Assembly (NCBI GenBank): GCA_964247055.1
Contig: OZ176051.1
Span: 9,796,001 to 9,860,000 of the forward strand
Direction of reading: 5' to 3'
Length of the DNA: 64,000 nt
Source of the DNA: Paragordius varius
Taxonomy: Eukaryota > Nematomorpha
The position numbers were made by a program, and so were the translations under genes. Below the pieces are notes generated by a model. That model saw only the letters and a program-made list of their open reading frames with translations. It was not told where the DNA came from and made no database searches. Positions 1 to 11,400 of the stretch are shown here, piece after piece (the first letter of the stretch is position 1; every line of letters begins with the position of its first letter).

Positions 1-318
1 AAAAGTATTTTACTAATTTTTATTACCCAATTACTCCTTTAAATTGTTTTCGGTTAAAATCAATTTTTATAGAGAAGAGATAATATATCTCTTGTATAAC
101 TTAATTGTTTAACCAAATATAAATCAAATTTGTGCCGATTATCAAATTGTTTAGAATTTTATTTAAGAGCTAATTTATAGATGGTTACAGATATATTATA
201 CCGTATATATAATTTATTATTTTTCAAATATGACGGCGATCTTGACACATAATTTTTATCTATTGTAAATAAATATGAAAAAAAATATTTTAAAATTATT
301 TTAAATTTTTGTTGTTAG
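1..318. other. Intron of ABCF2 at window edge
   Basis: AT-rich sequence with no coding signal, ending in a TTAG acceptor at 315-318 directly before a recognisable ABCF2 exon. The 5' half of the gene lies outside the window. Confidence 0.6.
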
Positions 319-1375
319 ATATAAACGTATCCTAGTCATCATTTCTCACTCCCAAGATTTCCTAAATAATGTTTGCACGCATACCATTCACCTTGATAAG
401 AAAAAACTAAAATTATACGGGGTATGAATTTTATTTTATACGATACGATTTTTTTGGAAACTTTTAATAAATACACTTATATAAATCATTTTAAGAGGAC
501 ATTTTTTTATAATAATTAAATTTTTTTTAAGGGTAATTATGATACTTTTATACGGACACGAGATGAATTGTTGGAAAATCAAGCTAAACGTTACAATTGG
601 GAACAGGCTCAAATATCACATATGAAGGTTTTTACAATGTGCAATTTTATAAAACTTCTTTAGAAATATTTTATTTTTGTAATTTACTTAATTTGCAAAA
701 AAAAAGTTTAAATTGACCTATATTATTACACTGTTTTTAAAAATATTCAAAAATATTTATATTTTTTTTATCTGATATAAAATAATTTTTATATGAAAAG
801 TTATTTTTAAATAAAAGATCATCAAATTTCAAACAATTATAACATTTTATTAATATATATAGTATAAACTTAATACTTTTAAAACAATTAATATCTTTCA
901 TTTTATAGTTGCATTCGGTGATTATTGACTGATTATGATTATAATTGACTGCATTTTTAATCTGTAATAACGGTTTTAATTCTAAACGTTTGAAATGTTC
1001 CATTAATTATTTTTAGTCAATTCATAAATATTAAGAAATAAAATATTTTGTAATTTAGGAATATATAGCAAGGTTTGGACATGGGAGTGCCAAGCTTGCT
1101 AGACAGGCCCAAAGTAAAGAAAAAACGCTCAATAAAATGGTTCAAGGTGGTTTAACGGAAAAAGTTACATCAGACAAGGTATTTTTATAAATTATTTTTA
1201 TAAATTTTCTAATTTTATATATATATATATATTACGTTAGAATTTGAGTTTCTATTTCCCAAGTTGTGAAAAATTGCCTCCACCCGTTCTTCAAATTCAA
1301 AATGTTAGTTTCCGTTATTCGCCAGACAAAGTAAATTTTACATGATAATTAAACTTTTAAAACTGATTTCTGAAG

Positions 1376-1416
<41 letters not shown>

Positions 1417-3699
1417 TATAGAACTAAGCTAGCATAGAAATTTAAGGGTTTACAGTTAAAATTATGATTATAAAAAGAAGACATAAAGGAACAAATACAT
1501 AAAATTTATATTTTTTTGATACCCTATTGTTTTGGGTTGTTTAACATGGAATAGAGTTTTAAATTTTTGGTAACTCACTGAATTTACAATACTACAACCG
1601 TAATCACATTGGTTATAAAACGGAAAAAAATCAAGGATTTAAAATATTAAACATATTTTTTTGTTTGGTATCTTTTAATATTTTAACCTTTTTAACTTAG
1701 GAATGGATTTACAAAAATTTGGAGTTGGGCATGGATATGGATACTCGGATTGCTCTTGTTGGTCCAAATGGTGCCGGGAAGAGTACTTTTTTGAAGCTTT
1801 TGAGCGGCGATGTAATATTAAATATTTTATTAAACAATAAATTTTTTATAAGATTAGAATTGGAATCATTTTTCAAACTATTACAAAAAAAATGTTTTCT
1901 AAATTTATCTATTTTAACACTTTTTTTGTATTTCGGAGAAATGGTGATGATGTAATTGTTAATATTATTATAATTATTTACAATTTTATTATAGAAAATG
2001 GTTAAAAAGATTTTTTAGATTTTTGATGTTTACTACATAATATTCTTTTTTCTGTCCTTTAATTATAAAAGTATTATACCTTATTAGGCTCTTAGTAATG
2101 TTATCATGAAGAGTTTTAAACTTTTTTTTAATTTAGAACTGGATTTTTGTGGCGGTTTATAAAGAGAAGTAGCATACAAATTTATATATCTAATTTTTGT
2201 GCCTATGTATTAAAATGTATCCAAAAAATAATCCGAATTATATATTATTTGGCATAAATAACTTTTTTGGAAAAACCGGTTAACGGTTTTTATCGATTAC
2301 TTAATATCTACAAATTATAATATTTATATAGTTGGTCCCAACTGAAGGCATGATACGAAAAAATTCTCATCTTAAATTTGGCCGTTATCATCAAGTAACT
2401 ATGAAATTTTCAATGATTTTATCCAAATTTTTGTAAAAATTTACAAAACAATATTTTTATTGTATAATAATAACAATATACTTTTTTGGTTGGTTGTGTA
2501 GCATTTACATGAACATCTTGAATTGGATCTTACCCCACTCGATTATATGATGAAATGTTTCCCACAGATAAAAGAACGTGAAGAAATGCGAAAAATTATT
2601 GGTCGTTATGAAATTACTGGAAAACAACAGGTTTTATGTCAAATAAAAGATTGTGTTTGGGAAAAATAGTAGTTGGTATATAGTATTTTTTAAATAATGT
2701 TATAAGTATTTATTACTTCACTAATGTGTCTTTTTGGGAAAATCATTGTATTACCAATTTCCAAAAATAATATTAATTTAAATTATGTGTGTAGCCGAAT
2801 CGAACCATCATTTAAGATAGTTAGTTACAATTGAAATTACTAATAAAAAAATCAGAGATATATATATTTAATCGGATATATGTTCAAAGAAATTGTTAAA
2901 TAACTATTTTGATCGAAAATTTGGGGTTATTTGAGAGAAATCAGCATTTTTTTGATTAAAATTTTGGGCATTAAAATTTTAAAATTTTTAATTTCATATA
3001 TTGTTTCTATAAAATAATAGATTTGTCCCATTCGAAATTTATCGGATGGTCAAAGGTGTCGCATAATATTTGCTTGGCTTGCTTTGCAGCACCCTCATTT
3101 CTTACTCCTTGATGAACCAACTAATCACCTTGATATGGAAACGATTGATAGTTTAGCTGATGCCTTAAATGCTTACGAGGGTGGAATAATTTTAGTTTCT
3201 CACGATTTTAGGCTCATTAAACAGGTTATTACGCGACGTTTTTTCGATTAAATTGTTTATAGCTTTTTGTACAAAAAAGTAAACTACAAAAATGATTATT
3301 TTAATTTTTTATGTCATAAATACTAAATAATAGCGTTATCGAAAAAAATTTTACCCAAAAAATTTCCCCTACATGAGAATCTTTAACTATTGTTTAATAT
3401 GTCCTAATTTTTTTAATGACTTATTTTATATTATAAAGATGAGTTATCCAAAAATATTTAGCAAATTTTCAAATATATCAAAGTGGTAATCTTCTTAGTT
3501 TGTCATTGATATATATATAATAAATATATACCCTAGAAAAAATAAATATATATTAACGTTTTTTTGTATTTGCTTTTAGGTTGCTGAGGAGATTTGGATG
3601 TGTGAAAAACAAACTATCACAAAATACAATGGTGATATACAAAAATACAAGAATTATTTGCGGAGAAAGGTTATAAAACGATTGGAACTCGATGCATAA
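319..3699 (+). CDS. ABCF2: ATP-binding cassette sub-family F member 2, C-terminal part
   Basis: Soluble, non-transporter ABC ATPase of the ABCF/GCN20 class. Family members bind ribosomes and act in translation and ribosome biogenesis in the cytosol. Exons: 319-421, 532-627, 1059-1178, 1241-1330, 1701-1811, 2332-2394, 2502-2630, 3021-3224, 3580-3699. All are in phase with GT-AG borders and give about 345 residues, slightly over half of a normal ABCF2. Visible in order: end of the first ABC domain ([13 protein letters not shown]), the inter-domain linker ([21 protein letters not shown]), Walker A of the second domain (GPNGAGKS), the signature LSDGQ, Walker B with [11 protein letters not shown], the switch His (LVSHDFRL), and the C-terminal [17 protein letters not shown] typical of ABCF2 rather than ABCF1 or ABCF3. 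The start and first exons are upstream of the window. The gene converges on XPNPEP3, about 1.07 kb away. All visible introns are 62 nt or longer. Confidence 0.95.
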
Positions 3700-4702
3700 T
3701 AAGTGTAAACTTTAATTCCCGAGTGATTGATCATTACGTATTCAATACATCAACAACCAACCACAATTGTTAGCTTGCTTCTTTCTTACAAATAATGTTC
3801 TTTTTTGACTCGTTTTTTACATATTGTGTGTGAATGCAAAAAAATGATGATTATATTATACCATTTTTGTATAAAGTGATTTTATATTATAAGAAAATGT
3901 AATAATTTATAAATTATGGAATCATTTTACATGAATAATTTTTTGTATACTAGGATCGGAAAAGTCAATGGCGGTTAGTGACTCGTTGTTAAATGGGACT
4001 GACTTTATGTTATGAAAATTGTATTCAGTAGACCCATCCCTATAATGGGAAAAATTGATGGGTCATTCTGCATCCTAACCTTTCATTAAAAAATATATAA
4101 ATAATGTAAAATATATGAAATCAATCTTAAACTCATTTGAACTAAAATAAAAATAAAATATATATATAATTCATTTTAAGGGTCCCATAATACCAACAAA
4201 CCAGTAAATGTGGGAAGTATGTTTAAATTTGAATGATTATAAAATAAAAATTAAAACCTTAATTAAAAGTTGGAAAAGTGCATAAGCTATTTAATTTATA
4301 GGCGCTATTTTTTTGAAAAAGCTCGGGGCGTTATAGGGCAAGGGTGTTCGATTCACGGCCCCCCAAAAAATTTAATATCAAATATTTACGAAATTTAATT
4401 AGCAAATATTTGTTCATAAAATATTACTGAATTGATATTTTAAACAATTTTTTGCATAGTCTTTTCAATTGGCAAATTTATGAAAAATAAATTGTTATAT
4501 TTGCATTTTTTTAATTTTATGCTTGAAGTTGCCCATATATTTTTTTATGTAAACAGCGAAGACATTTGTGTTGCATACTGCTTTTTAATAATATGACTAT
4601 TTAAAATTTAGGTATGGTCTAAATGACAATTCCCATACCACATTTAAGATTAACCCCAAAATAAAGCAAATAATTATTATTGTTAATATTTATTTTTCAC
4701 AA
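3700..4702. other. Intergenic region between convergent ABCF2 and XPNPEP3
   Basis: Holds both 3' untranslated regions. I see only AT-rich filler and an imperfect hairpin at about 4028-4066 (arms around GACCCATC / GATGGGTC). A slightly GC-richer patch at 4316-4366 contains a Pol III B-box-like GTTCGATTC but no tRNA fold. Confidence 0.5.
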
Positions 4703-4708
4703 TTTATT
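4703..4708 (-). terminator. Polyadenylation signal of XPNPEP3
   Basis: AATAAA on the minus strand about 65 nt after the XPNPEP3 stop. A second AATAAA lies at 4689-4694. Confidence 0.55.
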
Positions 4709-4772
4709 ACAATAGCGCACATGCATATAATTGTTGAATGTTTAAGGCAATCACAATCACGATATTAATTGT

Positions 4773-7700
4773 TTAAGGCAATATAGTTTGTTTAATATGC
4801 TTTTCCAAAGCAACCCTTTCCTTAATACATGTTTGGGTTAAATTTTCGGGTTTTCCCTCAGTGATTAGTATGTCATCTTCTATACGCATACCCTTGCCTC
4901 GAAATTCTTTTGGTATCCGATTATCATCCGGTCGAAGATAAACACCTTTATAGAAAAAAAATGATAATATATTGGATCGATTTACCGATAAAAAATATAA
5001 TCTATCGTAGTAAATTTTGAGCAGTTTCATATGAGCTTAATAAACAGTTTATTTTACTATTCATAAATTATAATTATAGGCAAACAATATTCGTTTAAAC
5101 AAAAAATATCTGGAATACATGAATATAAAATCCGTAAATTTTTAACATAATATTGGTTTTAAATACACATAAATTTCCCCAAAACACTTAATTTAAAATA
5201 TTACCTGGTTCAATAGTTATTATCATGCCTGGTTCCAAGGGTTCAGATCTATCGATTAAATGACAATCATGGATATCCATACCTAAGTGATGGCCCACAT
5301 GATGTGGGCAAAGATCATGGACTAGCTATTATATTACGATAACAATATTAATTTAATTTGTGCTCTTTTGATTTTCACTTTATGAATAGGCAGGCACTAA
5401 TGAAAGAAATTTAGTATTTAATAAAAATGTAGAAAGTATAATTAAAATAAATTTTGTTAATATTTATTGAAATGTAAATTTTCGATCATACTATAAAAAT
5501 TTAAAACGTAGGTATTAAAAATAAAATTATAATGTATAAATATTTTAGATTGCTCATTAAATTTATATCCTTATTAGTTAATATTAATATTATTAAAATC
5601 AAAAAATCCAAATATTTTAGCCCCAAAAGTTTTAAAAAAAATATTTTAAATCATTAAATTAATAAACCAAAAAGGAATGTAACTTTAAGTTTTTCGAGTT
5701 TTGTCAAAGAGGGTGGGATTAATTTAATTTCAGAGAAATTTTGTACCATAAGCCCATACATTTTGGACAAAAGCGAGTCTAAAGATTCTTTTTCGTCAGC
5801 AATGCAGGCATTAATACATTTTTGTTGAACCTAAAATTTTGGTAGAGCAAACATATTTCTAAATTATATTCGTGCGCGTAAAAATTAACATTATAAAAAT
5901 TTAAAACTAAATTTGAATAATAGTTATTTTAAATAGAAATCCATATTTTTTTAGTTTACCATTTTCTTTAAATCTATCGTTCTAGATGCTAATATAAAAA
6001 AAAGAGATTTAACTTGAGCACAAACACAATTATAATCATAGATAAATAATAATGAATTTAAAATTATAAATCATGTCTTTATAAAATATATTTGTATTTT
6101 ATATCGGAAATTTATATAAATTTTAAAATTGAAATAATTAGTATAATAAACTAAAAAAATATATTTTATCAGGAAAAAATGTAATATATATGGGAAACAT
6201 CTAACAAAGCATCATATAACTCGGATTCTGCCGTTGAAAACTTCCCTGAAAGTGGCCACGTCCTGCTAATATCACTGCAATAATTTTCGTATTCACATCT
6301 AAAATTATATAAATTAATATAAACCAAAATAAATGCACTTATAAATTCAACTGATAAACCAAAATAGAATATATATTTAATCAAGCAAAAGCATGCATTT
6401 TTTAAACAAATATAAATTTACAGTCAAGCCTTTTTTGTGTCAAAAATAAGGGTTGCACAAATTGCAAAAAAATTGATAGATTCAAAATGTGGCATATAAA
6501 ATTTTCTTAATAAATTTTATATCTCATAAAATAACAACACTGTTTTTAGGAAAAATTAACAAACAAGTCCTCAAAAAAAGTTTGTATTTGCTAAAAATTT
6601 TAATTAATCACAAAAAAGGCCGCACAAAAAGCGATTAAAATGTTGTAAGTTTGATATTTAACCATAAAATTAATTTTCTGCATCCAACAAAAGGAGTAGA
6701 GTTACAAAAAAAGTCCTGATAAAAAGATATTTGAATGTTTTTAATATAAAATTTTAAATCATAAGGTATAATTTAAAACCAAATCTGCATTCAAATAGAT
6801 AAAAGTATATGTATATAAAATGAATTAAAAAAATTTTTCTTAGGAGAAAAGAAATTTTTTGATACAAAAAGGACCTACCCTGCATCCATGAGGAGTAGGG
6901 GTAAATCACTTTTTGGAGAAAATGTTTTATCATTGTCAATATAATGTATAGTACAAGCACGAGATCCACCCGCGACCACGGGTATATAAGCGTTCCCAGA
7001 TGCTCCTAACCGTTTACTTTCCAACTCAAAATATGTTTCAATCAAATTTTCTGCTAACTAGAGTTTAATTTATAAAAAATCTAAAATAATTTTGAATTTG
7101 AATGTATTTCTCTAAATTTTTATTGCATTATAAGCAATATAATCTTAGATAATGCGGAATATACTATAGTAAAACATGGTTTAATACATATCAATCAATT
7201 TTCTGTCAGCTGGATTTATATAATTTAAAACAGATAAATTATAAAATATATAAATTGGTATATAATTTCCCAAAATATGGCAGTAGGCTAATATAATCAT
7301 ATACGGTGCAACATATCCTTATAATTTTATAAAACATTATTGTTCTATGGTAAAAAAGCGATCAAATTTTTGTCATGTTACATATATCTTGAGAATATAA
7401 TCATAGTTAATATATATCATGATGGAACTTTTTAAACCATAATTAAAAGTGAGAATATTTTATTAAATAGTAAATGGGTACATTATCGTAAATGTAATCA
7501 TATACATGCCAAACAGATCTGTTATTTGATAAAAAAGATTTTTGAATTTTAATTATAAGTTTTGTCAAAAAGATATCCTATATCGAAAATTTTTCAACGT
7601 TATACTTCAAAATTTTATTGACAGCCAAAAAATGAACATCAGTTTTAAAAACTATACATATATTAATTAAAAATTTTATTTAGTTCTAATCAATGTCATA

Positions 7701-8410
7701 CGTTAGTTTGACAATTCTGCATAGTTAAATTCAAAGCTTTGGAAGCAATAGAACATGATTTGCGCATTAGATCTATTTCGTATGGTGATTTTATTTTTTT
7801 CAATTCTTGAATGTAACCGTCCAACAATTTGATTTGATGTTTGTTTTCATAAAAAAACTCTTTAATTTCCTAAGAATTCATAAATTACCAAACCAACATT
7901 TATATAAGAGGGTATATCCCTAAAATAGATAAATTGGTCGATGTTCGATATCCAAATAGTAGAAAATTTGCTAGTTAGTTTTTTCACATCGCTGCTAAAA
8001 TTTTGAATAGGTTGTATAGCACTGTACCCTAAATTATGGAGATTGGTTATAGGTGTAGGACCATCCCAAATTTCTTTATTTTTATCATGAATATTAGTGT
8101 ATAACACAGGACTTTGATTATTACACTTTATAAGTAAACAAGATTCCGGTAAATTAACATTGGTTAGATATTGAAAATTAGTATGCTACCAACGTTAAAT
8201 TGAAATAAAACTTGTTTAAATTTATATGGCACATCTTTCATTCGATAACTAATTATGTTTGAGAACAATAAAATAATATCATTTTTTTGTGAGTTAATTA
8301 ATTCTAATAAATTTTTCCGCCTGTGACTAATAAATAAATACTAATATTAACTTTAATTCCAAAAGCTCGTTTGTACGGGCTAATGATTTCAAAAACCGAT
8401 AGCCTAACAT
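4773..8410 (-). CDS. XPNPEP3: Xaa-Pro aminopeptidase 3, mitochondrial (M24B)
   Basis: Metallo-aminopeptidase that removes the N-terminal residue when proline follows. The family acts in mitochondria (Icp55 in yeast). Exons in coding order: 8410-8352, 8326-8212, 8185-7898, 7869-7702, 7057-6879, 6298-6199, 5830-5684, 5325-5205, 4945-4773. They give 449 residues (human about 507; the N-terminus here is shorter). The N-terminus [12 protein letters not shown] is basic and hydrophobic, as expected for a mitochondrial presequence. The AMP_N domain follows ([16 protein letters not shown], then IWDGPTPIT), then the M24 catalytic domain from about residue 200 ([13 protein letters not shown]). Metal ligands are present: LMDAG and the SDISRTWP Asp, the His in [11 protein letters not shown], the Glu in IEPGVYLRP and the Glu in GMRIEDD. 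The first three introns are extremely short: 25 nt (8327-8351), 26 nt (8186-8211) and 28 nt (7870-7897). For the last, a 19 nt intron 7870-7888 is also in phase. The start codon lies 47 bp from that of CCT3. Confidence 0.93.
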
Positions 8411-8457
8411 TTTCGAATTAAGGAGTCGCACGCTTTTTATTGTTCATTCATTTTGAC
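8411..8457. promoter_or_regulatory. Candidate bidirectional promoter XPNPEP3/CCT3
   Basis: Only 47 bp separate the start codons of the divergent XPNPEP3 (-) and CCT3 (+). There is no TATA box. Unless further untranslated exons exist, both 5' UTRs and the core promoters must overlap here or extend into the coding exons. Confidence 0.6.
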
Positions 8458-11400
8458 ATGGTTCCGCACACTCCACTAATAATTATCAGTCAAAACACCA
8501 AAAGGGAAAGTGGAAAAAAGGTTCAAATCGAAAATATAGCCGCCGCTAAAGTATATAATATGTTATAATAATTTAAGATTGTAGCTGATGTTATTAGAAC
8601 ATGTTTGGGACCAAGAGCAATGTTAAAGGTATTTGTTACCATTCTAATTAATTTAGATGCTTATGGATCCTGTTGGTGGTTTGACTGTGACCAGTGATGG
8701 AAATGCCATTCTTAGAGAAGTTTTTTTTCTTTTTGATTCACCTTTTTTATAATAGATTGCTGTTAAACACCCTGCTGCTAAAAGTATGATTGAAATTAGT
8801 CGAACTCAAGACGAAGAGGTCGGTGATGGAACCACATCGGTCATTGTTTTAGGTAAATTGTTTTATTGATATCTTTTTGTTGCTTTTTAAAAATGTGTTC
8901 GTTTCTTAACGTAGTTATAGCCATAAAAGGGTAATAAAGGGAATTAAATTTTATTACTAAATCTTTCATAATTAAAATAAATATATTGATATAGTTATGG
9001 TTCTCTTGATTTATTATTCTTTATAATAATAATATTTAAATATGTATGGTAGGTGTAAATATTTTTTTTCTTTATACCCAAATAACTTAAAATATTAGTA
9101 AAATAATTTAAGAAATTATATGTTAACCTATGGTTGCGTATCCAAATTTTTAAATTAAATTTGGGTTGAATATAACATTCTCTCATTAAGCTTAAAAACG
9201 CTCTAATTTAAAATTTCCCAAAGCATACAAAAATTCTGGACTTGTTATAATTAACTATAAATTTCACAGTATCTTTTTCTCATATTCTTTAAAAATATTT
9301 TATAATTTTTTAGCTGGGGAATTTTTATCTGCCGCTGAAGTTTTCATTAATCAAAACATTCATCCCACCATCATTATATCAGCCTATCGTTCAGCATTAG
9401 AGGACATTCAACAATTTCTTGAAGAATTGAGGTATATAAACAAATATCCTAAAATGTAAACTAAACACTATAAGACAAAAAAACAGGCAGCCATATTTTT
9501 TTGGATCTTGATTATTTTTTGTATATAATTTAATTGATTACAATTGTGAAATCCATAATAGAGTGTGTTACCATCACCGCAACGATATATCTTAGGATTT
9601 TGTACATGTTTAAAAGCTTGACTGTCTTTTTAAAAAAACATGTATTTGTTTTTAAGATTTTTACGTGTTTCGTCTTATAATTTCTATCTTTGCTGTATTG
9701 ATTGTAAATCCATACATTTCCATTTTTAGTGCTAATGGTCACAATTATACTTTAACTATAGTTTTTCAGTCCATTTAAATTACAAATAAATATTTACTGT
9801 TTAAATTTAAACTAAATACATTTTTAAAACATGATAGTTTTTCGGTCGATATGAGTGACACGCGTGAACTTTTAAACATTGTCCGGAGTGTGATAAATAC
9901 GAAATTTGCTAATAAATGGTCCGATCTAATCTGTAACATGGCCCTCAAAGCCGTATCCATCGTCCGGTTGACGGATGAAAAAAGTGGTGCTATTAAAGAA
10001 ATTGATATAAAGCGTTATGCCCGTGTTGAAAAGGTTTGTTTTATGCTTTTCAATGATATTTTAAAAAAGTTTGTAATAAATAGTGTTTGATAAATAATTA
10101 TCTTTTTATATAGTATATCTGTGTGAAAATGATTAATAATGTAACGCTATATTATATTTGTATGAAATACATTTTGAAAAACTTTAGTTTTACAATTATC
10201 ATCATTATTATTATTTCGAAGTGGTTAATTTTTATTACAGCAATATATATATATATAAGTTCTGCCAAAATTGGTTCTTGTACAATATTTAAAGCAGTAG
10301 TACACCTTGCATAATATCTTTAAAAAGGCGTAAAATACCAATTTTTTTCCAATAAGTCCCGCAGTTAAGTATATTTTGAAATTTAATTTTTCAAAGATAC
10401 AAGTTTACATATGCATTTCAATAGTTGGTTGTCTATTTTACACTATAGTAGGGCAATTTGCAACACCGGAGTGTATGGAAAAAAGAAAAAAATGCAAATT
10501 GCCCAATTATAGTGTGAAATAAGCAATCATTAGACTGCATACTGTAAAGGACTTTTCATAAAAATCCCTATTTATATAGTCCTTATAAATAAAATGTAAA
10601 TATGAAAAAAGAGTTTATTTTTACTTTAAAGTTCACTCCATTTATACCATTCATACCACCTCAAATATACCCTTGAACAATTCAAAATCACCTTAATAAA
10701 TGGGCTAATATAACTCTTTATAAATTGGAATTATTTCTTAAGCATAATTTTGAAATTTTAATTTTTTGAAAATATAAATAAAATATTAATTTTTTTCAAT
10801 TACAAATAATTTTTAGGGTTTCGAATTGTTTAAGGGTAAAATTGAAATTTTTAAGGGTTAATTTTTTAGATAATGTTGAACATGCGATATTATATTTGTA
10901 TGTAACACATTTTGTAAAAAAACTTTTACAATTTATGATTATTATATTTTCATAATTTAAATAAATATACTTAGTTTGTATTATACCACATGTTTATTTT
11001 ATATAAGCCGCAATTTATATTTTTTTATGATTTATTTTTTTTAAAGCACCAATATGATTAAGATAAATGGGTTAAAAATAATATATCGATGTCGAAATAT
11101 GGTTGAGTTTTTAACTTATTATAAAAAAACTCTTACATTTATTTAACATATGTTTTATTGTCTATCTTTTCAAATTTTATCGTATTGTATATATAGATAC
11201 CTGGGGGTATGATCGAAGATAGTCACGTTATGGACGGTATAATGTTAAATAAGGAACCAACGCATCCTGAAATGAAGCGTCACATTGTTAATCCGCGTAT
11301 CCTATTACTCGATTGTAACTTGGAATACAAAAAGGGGGAAAGCATGGTATGAATTTTTTTGATTTTTCTCCCTTAAAGTTAATTTGATTTGCTAATATAA

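Noticed and set aside
4316-4366. Possible tRNA (B-box-like GTTCGATTC)
   Set aside because: No A box at proper distance and no cloverleaf or acceptor stem can be paired.
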